From a virus, in IMG/VR virus record IMGVR_UViG_3300005602_000003, positions 1 to 64,000 of that record: DNA of 64,000 nucleotides; one strand, given 5' to 3'. Under the pieces are notes generated by a model. The model saw only the letters and a list, made by a program, of their open reading frames with translations, was not told where the DNA came from and ran no database searches. Each line of letters begins with the position of its first letter. Positions within the stretch are counted from its first letter, which is position 1. Below, piece after piece: positions 14,823 through 22,205 of this stretch. The translations under genes were made by a program, and so were the position numbers.

Positions 14823-15028
14823 TGCTCGAGCTGCGCTACGAGAAAGGCACTGACGCGCGCAACCATATTGTCCGCTGTTCGTGCGGCTGGTCGTTCTCGT
14901 CAACTTATTTCGACACGCGCAAGCGCGGCGATCTACACATGCGCGCGTTCTACGACGAAGACCGGAAATGGAATGACCCGCCCCGGCAAACTCTGATGCC
15001 GCCGACTCTCCACGAAAATCACAACTGA
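14822..15028 (+). CDS. 68-residue Cys-motif protein
   Basis: ATG 14822 shares one base with the previous stop (TGATG). RCSCGWSFSST is the only motif-like segment. Basic and acidic residues alternate; function unknown. Confidence 0.55.
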   Translation: MLELRYEKGTDARNHIVRCSCGWSFSSTYFDTRKRGDLHMRAFYDEDRKWNDPPRQTLMPPTLHENHN

Positions 15029-15041
15029 AAGGACTAATCTG

Positions 15042-16115
15042 ATGCCTCCGGAACTTCCCGCATACCTACAAAACGACGGCGAGCAGTTCGCGGTCGACAC
15101 CCTCACGCAGAACCTCGGCGTCGGGATGCCGCCCTACGTGTCGATCGCCGAGAACCGGTTCAAGCTGGTCGACGGCGCGGGTGACGAGGAGCCGATCACG
15201 ACGGTCGACCCCAAGACCGGCATCCCGTATTTCGACGCGTGCATCATCGACTGGAACGAGCATCCGTCCAAGGTCTTCTTCTCGCGGCCATATGACCCCA
15301 ACGATCCGTCGCCGCCCGACTGTTGGTCCGACAACGGCGTGGCTCCGTCGATCAATGCAGCGAGCCCGCAGCACGCGACGTGTGATGGCTGCCCCAAGGC
15401 GGTCTGGGGCTCCGCCACCTCCAAGGTCTCGGGCAAGGGCGTGCCGGCGTGCAACAAGACCCAGAAGCTCGCGCTCGCGTTGCCCGACGACGACGTGGTG
15501 TTCCTGCTGCGCGTGCCGCCGAACAGCCTGGAGAACCTGCGGGCCTACACCAAGAAGTTCCAGGGCCAGAAGGTGAGCGTCGCCAGCGTCATGACCCGCA
15601 TCTCGTTCGAGAAGGGCGTGATCGGCACCCTGACGTTCGCGGCCACGGCGTACATCGACCAGAAGATGGCGACGTTTCGGAACAAGATCCGGGCCGAGAA
15701 GGGCACGGATGCCATGGTGGGGCGGACGGATCGACCGCGCCTGACGGCGGGTGAACCCGTGAAGCAGGTGGCGGGCGGCCCTTTGTCGCCGGGGGGGTCT
15801 GCCCAGAATGCGGCCTCCCAGTCGACCACCACGGCACCAGCACAGACCCAAATCGCAGGCCCTGTGCAGGCTGCATCCCCTTCTAGCCCGCCACAGGCGG
15901 GTGAACCCGCCCCCACAGGCAGGCGCCGTAGCCGCCCGAAGGCCGAACCCGCCGCAGGCGGGCTACCCGACCCGAACGCCCAGGCTCCGTTCCGGCCGAC
16001 CCCGCCTCCCGGCGGGCAAGCTGCCCCTTCACCCGCCGCAGGCGGGTTCGGCATCCAGAACGGAGCCGCCCCGGACGCCGCGATCACGGCCGAGCTGGAC
16101 GCGCTGTTCTCATGA
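15042..16115 (+). CDS. SSB-like ssDNA-binding protein with repeat-built linker
   Basis: 357 residues. Residues 1-230 form the folded part: CDGCPKAVWGS with a later Cys (VPACNK) suggests a zinc site, then a beta-rich region as in phage single-strand-binding proteins. Residues 235-345 are a low-complexity Pro/Gly/Ala linker. The chain ends ITAELDALFS, an acidic-aromatic tip like the SSB tail that recruits partners. The linker holds six palindrome copies (15736-16046), encoding LTAGEPV, PPQAGEPA, EPAAGGLP, PPPGGQ, SPAAGGFG and a decayed one. A ribosome site AAAGGA precedes the ATG. Confidence 0.7.
   Translation: MPPELPAYLQNDGEQFAVDTLTQNLGVGMPPYVSIAENRFKLVDGAGDEEPITTVDPKTGIPYFDACIIDWNEHPSKVFFSRPYDPNDPSPPDCWSDNGVAPSINAASPQHATCDGCPKAVWGSATSKVSGKGVPACNKTQKLALALPDDDVVFLLRVPPNSLENLRAYTKKFQGQKVSVASVMTRISFEKGVIGTLTFAATAYIDQKMATFRNKIRAEKGTDAMVGRTDRPRLTAGEPVKQVAGGPLSPGGSAQNAASQSTTTAPAQTQIAGPVQAASPSSPPQAGEPAPTGRRRSRPKAEPAAGGLPDPNAQAPFRPTPPPGGQAAPSPAAGGFGIQNGAAPDAAITAELDALFS
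15736..16046. repeat. Cluster of six palindromes in the SSB linker
   Basis: Copies at 15736-15752 (one arm mutated), 15887-15901, a decayed one near 15908-15925, 15948-15962, 16001-16016 and 16032-16046. The densest cluster in the window. Confidence 0.75.
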
Positions 16116-16131
16116 CCCCGCTGGCGCGGGG
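16116..16131. repeat. Palindrome CCCCGCTGGCGCGGGG
   Basis: Starts immediately after the stop codon of the SSB-like gene and is followed by TAAACCC and the next ribosome site. Confidence 0.75.
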
Positions 16132-16151
16132 TAAACCCAAAGGAGACTAAA

Positions 16152-16508
16152 ATGCGCATGATTACCGACCACATCGCCAATCCCGTCAACGATCAGATCA
16201 AGATCGCCGTTACCGACGAACCGGGCGCGGGGGGAGCGAATCATGCCTACGAAGTGAGTTGGCCTGGCGGCCCGATCACTCATATCGAATTTCAGAACGG
16301 CCCTATTAACGAGGTTGGCGTCAACGGGCTCACGCAGGAGGCTCTACTCGCCATCGTCATCGATCGGCTGCGCTCGTTCCAGGCAGGTCCATTCGCCTGC
16401 AAGGAAAACGCGGAGGCTTTGGAACACTCGCTGCAAGCGCTTGAATGGCTCAAATCGCGCACGAAGGCCAGGATAGCGCGTGGGGTCGAAGGGACGATGC
16501 AAAAGTGA
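16152..16508 (+). CDS. Acb2/Tad1-like cyclic-nucleotide sponge candidate
   Basis: 118 residues; AGGAG six bases before ATG 16152. The N-terminal 55 residues look beta-rich and end in IEFQNGPINEVGVNG. The rest is a helical hairpin: LTQEALLAIVIDRLRSFQAG, then FACKENAEALEHSLQALEWL and a terminal RGVEGT. From memory this pattern is that of proteins now named Acb2/Tad1 domain, which sequester CBASS cyclic oligonucleotides or Thoeris signals. If correct, it is an anti-defence protein. Not verified by search. Confidence 0.6.
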   Translation: MRMITDHIANPVNDQIKIAVTDEPGAGGANHAYEVSWPGGPITHIEFQNGPINEVGVNGLTQEALLAIVIDRLRSFQAGPFACKENAEALEHSLQALEWLKSRTKARIARGVEGTMQK

Positions 16509-16792
16509 CGATCCAAGCCCGTCTCGAAAAGTGCATGCGGAAGGGGAACCTGCGGGTGAGCGATCTCGCCTGCTGGTTCGGCCGCCCGCATCCGACCGTG
16601 CGGGGCTGGGTGAAGCGCGGCATCCAGCCTGGCGGGGGGCCTATGGACCAGGAGCAGGTCGAGTCGCTCCTGGGCACGTTGGAGGGTATGATTGGGAAGA
16701 ACAAGCGGTTCCCGATCCCGTTGATGGGGCCACGAGAACGCAAGGCGTATGTGGCCAGAATCCGAGCAACGGTGAACGGATCGGGACGCTGA
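16505..16792 (+). CDS. HTH DNA-binding protein
   Basis: 95 residues from GTG 16505, overlapping the sponge stop (GTGA). NLRVSDLACWFGRPHPTVRG is a helix-turn-helix, followed by WVKRGIQPGG. Coupling to the Acb2/Tad1-like gene resembles the pairing of anti-defence genes with small HTH regulators, but a general early regulator is equally possible. Confidence 0.6.
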   Translation: MTIQARLEKCMRKGNLRVSDLACWFGRPHPTVRGWVKRGIQPGGGPMDQEQVESLLGTLEGMIGKNKRFPIPLMGPRERKAYVARIRATVNGSGR

Positions 16793-16811
16793 GGGACGCA
16801 GGAGGATGCAA

Positions 16812-17036
16812 ATGGTCGAACAGGACAAACCGAAACTTGAGCCGTGCCCGTTCTGCGGGAGCGACATGGGCCGCTTTGCGGGGATGACCCCGGATGCGTT
16901 TGCCAAGGGTGAGAGCAGCGATGGCACCGCCCTCAAAACGTTTGCCGTGTGTTGCGAGTGCGGCGCCATCGGGCCTGATGGGGAGACGATGGAGCAGGCG
17001 GTAGGGGAGTGGAACAGTCGCGCTGAGGGCGGCTAG
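16812..17036 (+). CDS. Lar-like zinc protein
   Basis: 74 residues. AGGAGG lies six bases before ATG 16812, so ATG 16806 is rejected. LEPCPFCGS, later CCECGAIGP, and the closing AVGEWNSRA fit the Lar restriction-alleviation family (PF14354). Two CxxC pairs probably bind zinc. Lar of Rac prophage modulates type I restriction; family membership does not prove that activity here. Confidence 0.72.
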   Translation: MVEQDKPKLEPCPFCGSDMGRFAGMTPDAFAKGESSDGTALKTFAVCCECGAIGPDGETMEQAVGEWNSRAEGG

Positions 17037-17051
17037 CGGAGGAGGATGGGC

Positions 17052-17174
17052 ATGAGCAAGCGGTGTGAGTGCGGATGCCAAATGCGAACCGTCATGCTCT
17101 GCCCCTGGCATTGGGCAATGTGCATCCTTGCAATTTTTGGACTTGGTTTTGTGGCGAACAATCTTCTGCACTGA
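17052..17174 (+). CDS. 40-residue Cys-rich membrane peptide
   Basis: ATG 17052 preceded by GGAGG. An N-terminal CECGC segment is followed by one transmembrane helix (WAMCILAIFGLGFVANNLL). Confidence 0.5.
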   Translation: MSKRCECGCQMRTVMLCPWHWAMCILAIFGLGFVANNLLH

Positions 17175-17209
17175 CCGCGCCTCGTGACGAGCGGCAACAG
17201 GAGGGATGG

Positions 17210-17491
17210 ATGGCGAAGTTCAGAAAGAAGCCGGTCGTGATCGAGGCCGTCAAGTTTCTCGGCCCAGTGCGCGAGATAGAGGGTGATGAGCCGCAATGGT
17301 ATTGCGCGGCCCGCTCGATCGACCCGGGTGAGATCGGCGCCATCTCGTATCGGGATGGCTGCATGCACATCGGCACGCTAGAGGGCGTCATGAAGGCAAT
17401 GCCGGGAGACTGGATCATTCGCGGCGTGAAACATGAACTGTACCCGTGCAAGCCGGACATCTTCGCCGCGACCTACGATCCGGCTGACTGA
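17210..17491 (+). CDS. Conserved phage protein, FRKKPVVIEA family, copy 2
   Basis: 93 residues from ATG 17210 after GAGGG. MAKFRKKPVVIEAVKFLG, PGDWIIRGVKHELYPCKPDI and ATYDP match the copy at 10452-10697, with a longer middle. Two diverged copies in one early operon suggest either duplication or two specificities. Confidence 0.75.
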   Translation: MAKFRKKPVVIEAVKFLGPVREIEGDEPQWYCAARSIDPGEIGAISYRDGCMHIGTLEGVMKAMPGDWIIRGVKHELYPCKPDIFAATYDPAD

Positions 17492-17522
17492 CACAGCGGC
17501 CGAGCCGCGAGGGAGAGATGGG

Positions 17523-17699
17523 ATGGCTAAGGCAAAAAAGCACACTAGGACTGACATCGATTTGATGGAGGTCGAATGCGCCCTGTTGCTCGCCCACCAA
17601 GGAAAGGATGTGATCTGGAGTTCGGCCCAGGAATCGCTCCAGCGATTATTTGATAGGTTCAAAGAGAACCTGCCGCCTACCTACAAAGTGAATATCTGA
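17523..17699 (+). CDS. 58-residue hypothetical protein
   Basis: ATG 17523 after GGGAGAG. Starts MAKAKKHTRTDIDL; helical; no motif. Confidence 0.5.
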   Translation: MAKAKKHTRTDIDLMEVECALLLAHQGKDVIWSSAQESLQRLFDRFKENLPPTYKVNI

Positions 17700-17705
17700 C
17701 GCTCG

Positions 17706-17743
17706 CGTGTCGAGAGTGACACTTAGAATTATTCAAATATAGG
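17706..17743 (+). promoter_or_regulatory. Weak internal promoter with hairpin
   Basis: GTGTC-N6-GACAC (17707-17722) and GTGACA (17716-17721), 16 bases, TATAGG (17738-17743). The -10 runs into the ribosome site of the GRDP-like gene, so this is doubtful. Confidence 0.25.
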
Positions 17744-17751
17744 AGAACGTT

Positions 17752-18306
17752 ATGTTCGGTCGCAAACGCAAAAAGGTCGAGGCGCTTGAACTTTCAGCGA
17801 TTGGCGCTGGGGTGGTAAAGCGCCATGGATGGGAGCCGGACCGCGCCAAGCGAGCCGAAAATGAATATCGAAAATACCTCTATCTGCTGATGCTATATCC
17901 AGGCTCCATTCTAACGCCGTGGGATGACGACTTAGACCTTTTTTGGCACGAGCACATCCTGCATACCCAACAATATGCGGCTGACTGCCAGACCCTATTT
18001 GGCCGCTTCATCAACCATGACCCCACGATCAGCGCCAGTCCGGCCAACGAAACGAAGGCGCAGAATTTCACAGCGCAGGCCTATTTTGAAACGTTCGGCC
18101 GCAAGGCGCAGGCTGGCGATTCCTGGCTTCTGCCGACATCATCATCCGTGGCTGCCGTAGGAGTTATGAGTCCGGCGGCGGCTAAGAAGCAATCCAGTTG
18201 CGCCGCAACATCTACCGTCGTCTCATCGTGTGGCTCTAGCCACTCTTCCTGCTCCGGAGGCCACAGCTCCTGCGGCGGTCACGGGTGCGGTGGCGGGGGG
18301 CACTAA
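17752..18306 (+). CDS. GRDP-like (glycine-rich domain) protein
   Basis: 184 residues; ribosome site AGGAG. Residues about 45-90, YPGSILTPWDDDLDLFWHEH then HTQQYAADCQTLFGRFINHD, match the GRDP-like family (PF07173), best known from plants and some bacteria. The WHEH...D..C pattern may bind metal. The last 40 residues are almost entirely Ser, Gly, Cys and His in CGGHGCGGGGH-like runs, a possible metal-binding or secreted-like tail. Unusual cargo for a phage; function unknown. Confidence 0.6.
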   Translation: MFGRKRKKVEALELSAIGAGVVKRHGWEPDRAKRAENEYRKYLYLLMLYPGSILTPWDDDLDLFWHEHILHTQQYAADCQTLFGRFINHDPTISASPANETKAQNFTAQAYFETFGRKAQAGDSWLLPTSSSVAAVGVMSPAAAKKQSSCAATSTVVSSCGSSHSSCSGGHSSCGGHGCGGGGH

Positions 18307-18340
18307 ATGTCGCTGACCCGTCCAGTATGAAGGAATGAAC

Positions 18341-18625
18341 ATGGGCCACAGTTATTTCGCTTCAAAACAAGAGCGCCTATCCTATGAACGGCAGGCGCAA
18401 GAACGGCGCGACCAGGAAACCGCTCGCATAGAGGACGAGCGGCGCAAGCTCGCTGCTAAAATCGTCATGTCGGTAGTTGATAAAATCGTCAACGAGATTG
18501 TGCGCCCCGGTCCAAAGCCCGAAGAACGTGAATGCTACGAGATGGCGGGCGAACTTCGTGCCAGCATTCCCGATCTTGAGGCCTTGGCAAAGCAAATAAT
18601 CGACGTAAACGACGGCGTTGAATAG
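18341..18625 (+). CDS. Helical charged protein
   Basis: 94 residues from ATG 18341 (AAGGA upstream; ATG 18335 is too close). Residues 5-45 are a charged coiled coil (SYERQAQERRDQETARIEDE). Confidence 0.55.
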   Translation: MGHSYFASKQERLSYERQAQERRDQETARIEDERRKLAAKIVMSVVDKIVNEIVRPGPKPEERECYEMAGELRASIPDLEALAKQIIDVNDGVE

Positions 18626-18660
18626 CGCCCGTCCACTGCTACGCGAGAAGGACTGAACAG

Positions 18661-19071
18661 ATGTTCGAAGTGGTCATCAAAACGAACGAGACTTGGCTGA
18701 TCTGCGGCGGCCGTGATTTTGCCGATCAGGCTATGTTCGACGACGTGATGGGTCGGCTCATGGGCATGTGGGGATGCCCTTCTAAGGTCGTCCACGGAAA
18801 GTGCCCAACCGGCGCCGACCAGATGGCCGACGTATGGGGCAATCGCATGGCGATTGATGTGGTGCCGTGTCCCGCCGATTGGCAGCGGCACGGAAAATCC
18901 GCAGGACCGATACGTAACTTCGACATGCTCAAGGATCACAAGCCAAGGCGCGTCATTGCGTTCCCCGGCGGGGCCGGAACCGAGGACATGATCCGCCAAT
19001 CCAAGATTCATCGCGACATTGATCGCGAGCTGGTTGATGTGGTCGAAATCCAGCCCGTAGCAGTTCAGTAG
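18661..19071 (+). CDS. SLOG/DUF2493-family protein
   Basis: 136 residues. WLICGGRDFADQ, then VVHGKCPTGADQMADVW, CPADWQRHGKSAGPIRN and FPGGAGT are the glycine-rich and Arg motifs of the SLOG (YspA, DUF2493) Rossmann-like group, whose members bind nucleotide-derived ligands and occur in defence and anti-defence settings. Role here unknown. Good ribosome site (AGAAGGA). Confidence 0.75.
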   Translation: MFEVVIKTNETWLICGGRDFADQAMFDDVMGRLMGMWGCPSKVVHGKCPTGADQMADVWGNRMAIDVVPCPADWQRHGKSAGPIRNFDMLKDHKPRRVIAFPGGAGTEDMIRQSKIHRDIDRELVDVVEIQPVAVQ

Positions 19072-19082
19072 CGAGCGACGCG

Positions 19083-19292
19083 ATGCCAACCAAAGAACAG
19101 ATCGAGGAAAAGGCGCAGAATATGTTCACGGCGACCGAAAAGCGTTTTGGCTGGAACGACCTTTGCGGCGCCACAAAGGGCGCTTGGCGCAGGCGCGCGG
19201 CAGCCGAATTTGGGATTAGCGGTAAAGAAAAAACCAGAAATGTTAGGGGCGCCCTTGGGAATGTCGCGCTTCCTAGACTTAGGAAGAAATGA
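19083..19292 (+). CDS. 69-residue basic protein
   Basis: Helical N-terminus (KEQIEEKAQNMFTATEKRFG) and a basic second half. ATGA overlap with the next gene. Confidence 0.5.
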   Translation: MPTKEQIEEKAQNMFTATEKRFGWNDLCGATKGAWRRRAAAEFGISGKEKTRNVRGALGNVALPRLRKK

Positions 19293-19546
19293 ATATGATA
19301 TCAATCAAGCCCACAAAGAAAATGATTGACGGCCTGAAATGGTTCCGAATTAAGGAGCCGGTCGCGTGGTTCCCGTGCGATGGAACCGCGCCCAGCCATA
19401 TAATACGCAGGCGTCTCAAGACGATCGGATGGGTCGAGGAATGCGGAAAAGAGCCGGTGCGCGGTTTTTTCTCCGTTACTCAGTTCCGGGTCAGCGAACT
19501 CGGCCTTCAAGTCCTGGCCGAGCATTCACAGTCATCACACGAATGA
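19289..19546 (+). CDS. Putative small winged-helix-like protein
   Basis: 85 residues. Helix (MIDGLKWFRI), then HIIRRRLKTIGWVEE, a strand-turn-strand and VSELGLQVLAEH; the order suits a small winged helix but this is weak. Confidence 0.5.
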   Translation: MNMISIKPTKKMIDGLKWFRIKEPVAWFPCDGTAPSHIIRRRLKTIGWVEECGKEPVRGFFSVTQFRVSELGLQVLAEHSQSSHE

Positions 19547-19553
19547 GGCCAAG

Positions 19554-19751
19554 ATGGAAACCGTGATCGAGCAGTCCGAGAAGGTGCTTGAGGGTGGCCG
19601 CATCATCCAGGTGCAAACCGTTCGTCGAGATGATGGCACTGAGTTCCAGCGGGAACTTTACTATACCTGCTCAATCTGTGGTGCCACGAGCGATCGGCCA
19701 TTCGCCCGATCCGCAATTAGCTGCATGCGATCCGAGTGCAGGGATTCATAG
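19554..19751 (+). CDS. 65-residue CxxC protein
   Basis: Beta-rich first half; YTCSICGATSDRPF and a later Cys pair (SCMRSEC) suggest a zinc site. Confidence 0.5.
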   Translation: METVIEQSEKVLEGGRIIQVQTVRRDDGTEFQRELYYTCSICGATSDRPFARSAISCMRSECRDS

Positions 19752-19754
19752 ACG

Positions 19755-19910
19755 ATGACACAGTGCCCATACGGTCAATGCACGATGCGGAATCTTTGCA
19801 AGGGCTTCCACTGCGTTCGCCAAGCCCTTGAGGCTGACGGCTGGCGTCGAAAGGACGACGGCACGATCGAACGAATACCCGACGCAGACGGTGAGAAGGA
19901 ACCTTCGTGA
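19755..19910 (+). CDS. 51-residue Cys-rich peptide
   Basis: ATG 19755. MTQCPYGQCTMRNLCKGFHC has four cysteines in 20 residues. Stop overlaps the next ATG (TGATG). Confidence 0.5.
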   Translation: MTQCPYGQCTMRNLCKGFHCVRQALEADGWRRKDDGTIERIPDADGEKEPS

Positions 19911-20107
19911 TGACACAGCGACCGATTGATGAACTTAGGGCCGCTGATGACTTCCGCAACTCACTTTGCGGGAGATCTGACGGAAATAGGCTCGGCGCCC
20001 CGGTCTGGCACGGATGGGCGATTTTCGACGCCTTCTTGGCCGGCATAGACTATGCGCGTCGCGTAGCAGACGGTGAGCGAGTGCCACAGGAGGGGAAAGA
20101 TGGCTGA
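19910..20107 (+). CDS. 65-residue hypothetical protein
   Basis: ATG 19910 preferred to the GTG at 19907. WHGWAIFDAFLAGIDYARRV is a helix typical of small phage proteins. Its end holds the ribosome site for the next gene. Confidence 0.5.
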   Translation: MTQRPIDELRAADDFRNSLCGRSDGNRLGAPVWHGWAIFDAFLAGIDYARRVADGERVPQEGKDG

Positions 20108-20297
20108 GCAAAAGGTGCTGACGGCAGCAATGGATAATCTCGATGCGTGGCGGCTCGGAGGGATCGCGAAGGAGGCCGGCGATCCGAACCGGAAGGACGT
20201 AGGCGATCCAATCGACCGCGGCCTGATCTTACTGCGCCTACTGACCGAGAAGGGCTACACGGTCACGGTGCAGATCAACCCTCGCGCTGATACCTGA
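20100..20297 (+). CDS. 65-residue hypothetical protein
   Basis: ATG 20100 after GGAGGGG, overlapping the previous gene by eight bases. No motif. Confidence 0.5.
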   Translation: MAEQKVLTAAMDNLDAWRLGGIAKEAGDPNRKDVGDPIDRGLILLRLLTEKGYTVTVQINPRADT

Positions 20298-20300
20298 TTT

Positions 20301-20696
20301 ATGGAGCCCGACATGGTGTCAAATGCTGACGCGCGCTGCCCCTGCTGCGGCGCCCAAGAGCCCGACTGGAACGGCTCTCACGCCGATCCTGCATATTTCG
20401 AGCGCGACGCCGCTCTTGAGGCCAAGGACGCCGAACTCGCCAGCCTCAAGGAGGATGCCCGCGCGTCCAATGCGCTCGCTGCGGAGAATTTTGCGCGGGC
20501 AAAGAAGGCAGAGGCCGAGAACGCCAAGCTGCGGGCGGCGCTGGAGCCGCTATCGAAGGTGACGACTTGGCGCGACACCTACCCGGACGCAGACCACGAC
20601 AGGATTGTAAGTGCGCATCCGATAGAGTTGATGCACGTTCATGCAGCGAGAAAACTGCTCGCTTGTGAGCAGACTGCTACACAAGGAAAGGAATGA
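20301..20696 (+). CDS. Zinc-knuckle plus coiled-coil protein
   Basis: 131 residues. An N-terminal RCPCCGAQEPDW site is followed by a 45-residue coiled coil rich in Ala, Glu and Lys (about residues 35-82) and a C-terminal helix. A pattern common in small phage early genes. Confidence 0.55.
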   Translation: MEPDMVSNADARCPCCGAQEPDWNGSHADPAYFERDAALEAKDAELASLKEDARASNALAAENFARAKKAEAENAKLRAALEPLSKVTTWRDTYPDADHDRIVSAHPIELMHVHAARKLLACEQTATQGKE

Positions 20697-20699
20697 GCC

Positions 20700-20894
20700 G
20701 TGAATTTTCTTAGGGCTGACATTCTTTATGGCCAAGCATATCTACTCGCTAACAACGATGAAGTCTGGCGTGTTTTTATCGGAGATCGTGGCTCGCCATT
20801 AATTGAGAGGCTGACACCATTGCAAAGGCGTGAGTGGGAGGCGGCATGTCTGGAATGGGATCAAACGCCACCGGGCCTTAGAAATGCTCGCTGA
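20700..20894 (+). CDS. 64-residue hypothetical protein, last early gene
   Basis: GTG 20700. EVWRVFIGDRGSPLIERLTP; no motif. Ends the rightward operon 16 bases before the leftward block; no terminator hairpin is visible between them. Confidence 0.5.
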   Translation: MNFLRADILYGQAYLLANNDEVWRVFIGDRGSPLIERLTPLQRREWEAACLEWDQTPPGLRNAR

Positions 20895-20909
20895 TGGGCA
20901 AACTGCTAC

Positions 20910-21293
20910 CTAAATTCTTCTCCAAGCAATCACGCCGTTTGTCGATCGAGGACGCGTGCGTACCGCGTTCCCGTCATTTCCAGATATTGCCAGCACCATC
21001 CCGCGCGCCAGCACCTGGATCACTTGGAAAACGTGGTGCGGCAGAACCCCGATGATACCGGGCGCCGGGCCGCTTGCAGGATTGCCCACGCGTGCCCAGT
21101 TGCGTGCCAGTGCCAAACCTGGCGCTCGGATCCCGGTGTGTTGCTGCATCCAAATACCGCACCAGGGGAGGCCGTGTCCCCGATGGCCTGCCACGCGGTA
21201 GGCGTGGTGATGTCCGCCTGTCGGCGGATGATGCCTCGCAAGCGCGGGGCTAGCGCCAAGCACAACAAGCAACAAAACGAGCAAAGTCTTCAT
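20910..21293 (-). CDS. Secreted NlpC/CHAP-like putative peptidase
   Basis: 127 residues with a signal peptide (KTLLVLLLVVLGASPALA). The mature part has GLPWCGIWMQQHTG, later GVLPHHVFQVIQV and LAISGNDGNAVRTRPRS. A Cys after Trp, then His-His and a polar Asn-Asp turn, resembles the TIGR02594/NlpC-CHAP amidase layout. If active it would cut peptidoglycan from the periplasm. The linker HHPPTGGHH contains a degenerate palindrome (21213-21228). GGGAGG precedes the ATG. Confidence 0.5.
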   Translation of the reverse strand: MKTLLVLLLVVLGASPALARHHPPTGGHHHAYRVAGHRGHGLPWCGIWMQQHTGIRAPGLALARNWARVGNPASGPAPGIIGVLPHHVFQVIQVLARGMVLAISGNDGNAVRTRPRSTNGVIAWRRI

Positions 21294-21351
21294 GATCAGC
21301 CTCCCAGCTTGAGGCTGCTAACCAAGATACAAAATGCGGTAGAAATGAGGC

Positions 21352-21367
21352 CCGCCTATCGGCGGGT
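21352..21367. repeat. Palindrome CCCGCC-TATC-GGCGGG
   Basis: In the gap between two lysis-region genes, followed by TAAACCC as at 16116. Confidence 0.75.
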
Positions 21368-21374
21368 AAACCCA

Positions 21375-21734
21375 CTAGTGAGTCAGATGCGCAAGCAGCG
21401 CCCAATGATCGATAGTCCACAGCACCCCTGAGCCAAGTGCGCCGATCACCATCCATCCGATCTTGCCAACTTTGGCGATGCCTGTTGCTTCAACGCGCAA
21501 GTTATCGAGACGATCGACGGTGGGTTTCATCTGCCCAACGTCCTTTTTCAAATCTCGAACGTCGTAACTGACGGCTTGAAAATCGTGACTCAGATCTTCG
21601 ATCTTATCGTAGATTACCTTGCGCCCCTCGGTCGCGTGGTGGTCTTGCGCCTTCCAGTGAGACTCAAAAGCTTCTACTTTAGCCGCCAAGCCTGCTACCA
21701 GGCGATCGAGCTCGCGATACTCTCCGGGGGCCAT
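21375..21734 (-). CDS. DUF1515-like coiled coil with C-terminal anchor
   Basis: 119 residues. EYRELDRLVAGLAAKVEAFE starts a long amphipathic helix up to about residue 85; the end holds a membrane helix (IGWMVIGALGSGVLWTI). This matches the DUF1515-like proteins found near holins in rhizobial prophages. Probably part of the lysis apparatus. Confidence 0.6.
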   Translation of the reverse strand: MAPGEYRELDRLVAGLAAKVEAFESHWKAQDHHATEGRKVIYDKIEDLSHDFQAVSYDVRDLKKDVGQMKPTVDRLDNLRVEATGIAKVGKIGWMVIGALGSGVLWTIDHWALLAHLTH

Positions 21735-21745
21735 TGGGAACTTTC

Positions 21746-21967
21746 TTATTGACTGCTCTTGGTCGCCTGGTCGAATCCTTGCAAAACGCCCTTGGCGTGT
21801 TCGGCCTCGCCTGTGACTTTGACCAGCGCATCTTTGATGCTGTTGGTATTCTGAGTCAACTCGTGGAGGTTGTTCGCGTTGCGCCGTGCCATGAAAAAAC
21901 TTCCAAGAGCCACGAGGGCAAAGATGAGATCGGCGAGACCGCTCAACAGTTGCCCCAGGCTCTGCAC
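21746..21967 (-). CDS. Small membrane protein, holin-like
   Basis: 73 residues: one transmembrane helix (LADLIFALVALGSFFMARRN) followed by a charged soluble helix. Candidate accessory holin. Confidence 0.5.
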   Translation of the reverse strand: MQSLGQLLSGLADLIFALVALGSFFMARRNANNLHELTQNTNSIKDALVKVTGEAEHAKGVLQGFDQATKSSQ

Positions 21968-21968
21968 G

Positions 21969-22205
21969 TCAGTCTCCCATAGGCAGCGGTTTGAGCACGA
22001 TCACGAGCGCGAACGCGTTCTTGCCGGCGCTCGTGGTCTTGATCCTTGCGACCTGGTATCGGTACGGCCCGATTGAGAACGACACGTTTTCTCGCACGCC
22101 TGCTTGCGCGAGCGCGGCCGATGCCCCGGCGACGCTCAGCGGCGGGCTGACTTGCCCCGCGGTCGCGGGACAGGTTGCCAGAAGGAATAGAAAAGCCCAC
22201 CTCAC
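21969..22205 (-). CDS. Secreted 78-residue protein
   Basis: GTG 22205 overlaps the previous stop (GTGA). Signal peptide (WAFLFLLATCPATA) and a beta-rich mature part (VSFSIGPYRYQVARIKTT). Function unknown. Confidence 0.5.
   Translation of the reverse strand: MRWAFLFLLATCPATAGQVSPPLSVAGASAALAQAGVRENVSFSIGPYRYQVARIKTTSAGKNAFALVIVLKPLPMGD

Noticed and set aside
15736-16131. CRISPR array made of the GC palindromes
   Set aside because: Copies are irregularly spaced, differ in loop and flanks, lie in coding sequence and have no unique spacers of constant length.
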